DNA of 34,338 nt from Kordiimonadaceae bacterium (GTDB taxonomy: Bacteria; Pseudomonadota; Alphaproteobacteria; Sphingomonadales; Emcibacteraceae), in assembly GCA_018675425.1 (NCBI GenBank), contig JABGYD010000057.1, forward strand, positions 1 through 34,338, written 5' to 3'. Numbering within the stretch: position 1 is the stretch's first letter; every line of letters begins with the position of its first letter. The notes under the pieces were generated by a model. It saw nothing but the letters and a program-made list of their open reading frames with translations, was not told where the DNA came from and did not search any database. Of this stretch, positions 32,743 through 34,338 are shown piece by piece. A program made the translations under genes and the position numbers.

Positions 32743-34338
32743 TTAACCAATACCCAATTTTGCAACAATTGCGACCAAAAGAATAGCAACAATGTTGGTA
32801 ATCTTAATAAGCGGATTAATAGCTGGGCCTGCGGTATCCTTATAAGGATCCCCAACAGTGTCACCAGTAACAGAAGATTTGTGGGCTTCTGAGCCTTTAC
32901 CACCGTGGTTACCATCTTCGATGTACTTCTTAGCATTATCCCATGCACCACCACCGGAGGTCATTGAAATAGCAATGAATAAACCAGTAATGATTGTACC
33001 TAGAAGCATCGCTCCTAGAGCCTGGAAGGCAGAAACAACAGAACCATCAATGAAATATACTGTAAAGAAGAGGACGAATGGCGCTAAGAGCGGCAGAAGT
33101 GAAGGAAGTATCATTTCCCTAATTGCCGCCTTAGTGAGAAGATCAACAGCTTTACCGTATTCAGGTTTAGCTGTTCCTTCCATGATACCTTTAATTTCCT
33201 TGAATTGCCGGCGCACCTCAACAACCACACTGGCTGCTGCGCGACCAACTGCAAGCATCGACATAGATGCAAATAGATAAGGAAGCATGCCACCAATAAA
33301 TAGACCTATGATGACAAATGGATTTTGAAGTTCAAATGTAATATCCGCATACTGAGGAAGGTAATGTGCTATTTCCTCAATATAAGCTGCAAATAAAACA
33401 AGTGCTGCGAGTGCAGCGGAACCTATAGCATAGCCTTTTGTTACAGCTTTAGTAGTGTTACCTACCGCGTCAAGCTTATCAGTTGTCTTGCGAACATCCT
33501 CAGAAAGGTTAGACATTTCTGCAATACCGCCAGCGTTATCCGTTACTGGACCGTAAGCATCAAGTGCAACAACCATACCTGCAAGTGAGAGCATGGCCGT
33601 TGCGGCTATTGCAATACCAAACAAGTCAGCTTGCCAGTAAGAAATGAATATACCACCACAAATAATAATTACTGGAACAGCAGTTGATTCCATAGAAATG
33701 GCAAGTCCCTGAATAACATTCGTGCCGTGACCGGTCTCCGATGCTTCAGCAATAACTTTAACAGGCCGATATTCAGTGCTTGTATAATATTCAGTGATCC
33801 AAACAAGAAGTGCAGTTACACCCAGGCCAGTTAAAACACAGTAATAGAGGTTCATTGCGCTAATAATTGTACCATTTGCTAATTCTGCGTTAGAGAATAC
33901 ATCCCATTGATGAAACATACCATATATGAGTGCTGCGGAAATTACTGCACTTGCAATTAGACCTTTATAGAGAGCACCCATGATGTTTTCAGATGCACCA
34001 AGCCTCACGAAAAAAGTGCCAATTACTGTCGCTATAATTGATAGTGCTCCAATCATTAGTGGAAGAACCATCATATTGTTAACGGAGCTTTCTACAAAAG
34101 CACTCGAAGCAATAAGCATTGTTGCCACTATGGTAACAGCGTATGTTTCAAAAAGATCAGCTGCCATGCCCGCACAATCTCCCACATTGTCACCAACGTT
34201 GTCTGCAATTGTAGCTGGGTTGCGAGGGTCGTCTTCTGGAATGCCAGCCTCTACTTTGCCAACCATATCGCCGCCAACGTCAGCACCTTTTGTAAATATA
34301 CCACCACCTAAACGTGCAAAAATTGATATAAGACTGGC
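32743..34338 (-). CDS. hppA: Membrane H+-translocating pyrophosphatase (5' end outside window)
   Basis: Uses PPi hydrolysis to pump protons across the membrane. 531 C-terminal residues are present and the frame runs off the window edge, so about 150-170 N-terminal residues are missing from a usual total of about 700. Seen are [20 protein letters not shown] (substrate-binding motif), [19 protein letters not shown] (acidic motif), [14 protein letters not shown] and [14 protein letters not shown] near the C-terminus. [10 protein letters not shown] has Lys at the position that is Ala in potassium-dependent enzymes, so this should be the K+-independent proton-pumping class. More than ten membrane segments are visible. 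Confidence 0.97.
   Translation of the reverse strand, partial: ASLISIFARLGGGIFTKGADVGGDMVGKVEAGIPEDDPRNPATIADNVGDNVGDCAGMAADLFETYAVTIVATMLIASSAFVESSVNNMMVLPLMIGALSIIATVIGTFFVRLGASENIMGALYKGLIASAVISAALIYGMFHQWDVFSNAELANGTIISAMNLYYCVLTGLGVTALLVWITEYYTSTEYRPVKVIAEASETGHGTNVIQGLAISMESTAVPVIIICGGIFISYWQADLFGIAIAATAMLSLAGMVVALDAYGPVTDNAGGIAEMSNLSEDVRKTTDKLDAVGNTTKAVTKGYAIGSAALAALVLFAAYIEEIAHYLPQYADITFELQNPFVIIGLFIGGMLPYLFASMSMLAVGRAAASVVVEVRRQFKEIKGIMEGTAKPEYGKAVDLLTKAAIREMILPSLLPLLAPFVLFFTVYFIDGSVVSAFQALGAMLLGTIITGLFIAISMTSGGGAWDNAKKYIEDGNHGGKGSEAHKSSVTGDTVGDPYKDTAGPAINPLIKITNIVAILLVAIVAKLGIG

Noticed and set aside
32858-33280. Open frame antisense to hppA (140 codons)
   Set aside because: Shadow of the conserved hppA codons; no ribosome site and no protein-like features.
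1-34338. CRISPR array, insertion sequences, tRNA or rRNA genes, phage or defence genes
   Set aside because: No regularly spaced repeats, transposase or integrase motifs, cloverleaf sequences or rRNA segments were seen on reading both strands.

Overview
The window is AT-rich chromosomal DNA (roughly 36-40% GC by eye) from an alphaproteobacterium. The evidence is the hisA-hisF-hisE-hinT order, an endonuclease-type MutL with no need for MutH, a DUF3035/BamF-like lipoprotein after lspA, a TipF-like degenerate EAL protein next to ribF, a K+-independent type H+-pyrophosphatase and PmbA. Tight packing, with 1-35 bp gene overlaps and several convergent pairs sharing stop regions, suggests a fairly compact and probably free-living (perhaps marine) genome. 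I see no phage, insertion sequence, CRISPR array, tRNA or rRNA. The lineage below class level is not readable from the sequence alone.

Layout. 1-2027: the 3' end of a histidine operon (hisA partial, hisF, hisE) running into hinT. 2024-3013 (-): a PfkB-family adenosine-kinase-like enzyme. 3157-4259: an EI24 membrane protein and a small lipoprotein. 4256-4897 (-): nth. 5057-5356: an unrecognised small membrane protein. 5357-6110: a very AT-rich gene-free gap. 6111-11391: a six-gene TonB2-type energy-transduction operon (DUF3450, TtpC-like, ExbB, ExbD, TonB, TPR protein) closed by a strong terminator. 11632-12816: a degenerate EAL protein. 12914-17521: ribF, ileS, lspA, DUF3035 lipoprotein. 17591-19435: mutL. 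19401-20890 (-): rluB and rsmD. 20970-22742: tadA and an MscS channel. 22745-24145 (-): a Na+/Pi cotransporter with a small coiled-coil protein. 24240-25520 (-): purD. 25605-28537: xseA, an M23 peptidase and a TorF-type porin. 28915-29118: a cold-shock gene with its own promoter, long leader and terminator. 29182-32611 (-): ppa, ubiD, pmbA. 32743-34338 (-): hppA, cut by the window edge.

Most genes are housekeeping: histidine and purine synthesis, FAD, tRNA charging and modification, lipoprotein maturation, DNA repair, ubiquinone and pyrophosphate metabolism. The envelope-energised TonB operon is the only multi-gene accessory-type system.

The most unusual observation is a stretch inside the TPR gene of the TonB operon (10519-10611). 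It is clearly homologous to part of the endonuclease III gene lying 6 kb away on the opposite strand (4556-4645): 18 of 22 core residues and 55 of 66 core bases are identical. It looks like an old in-frame insertion of an nth fragment into an unrelated gene.
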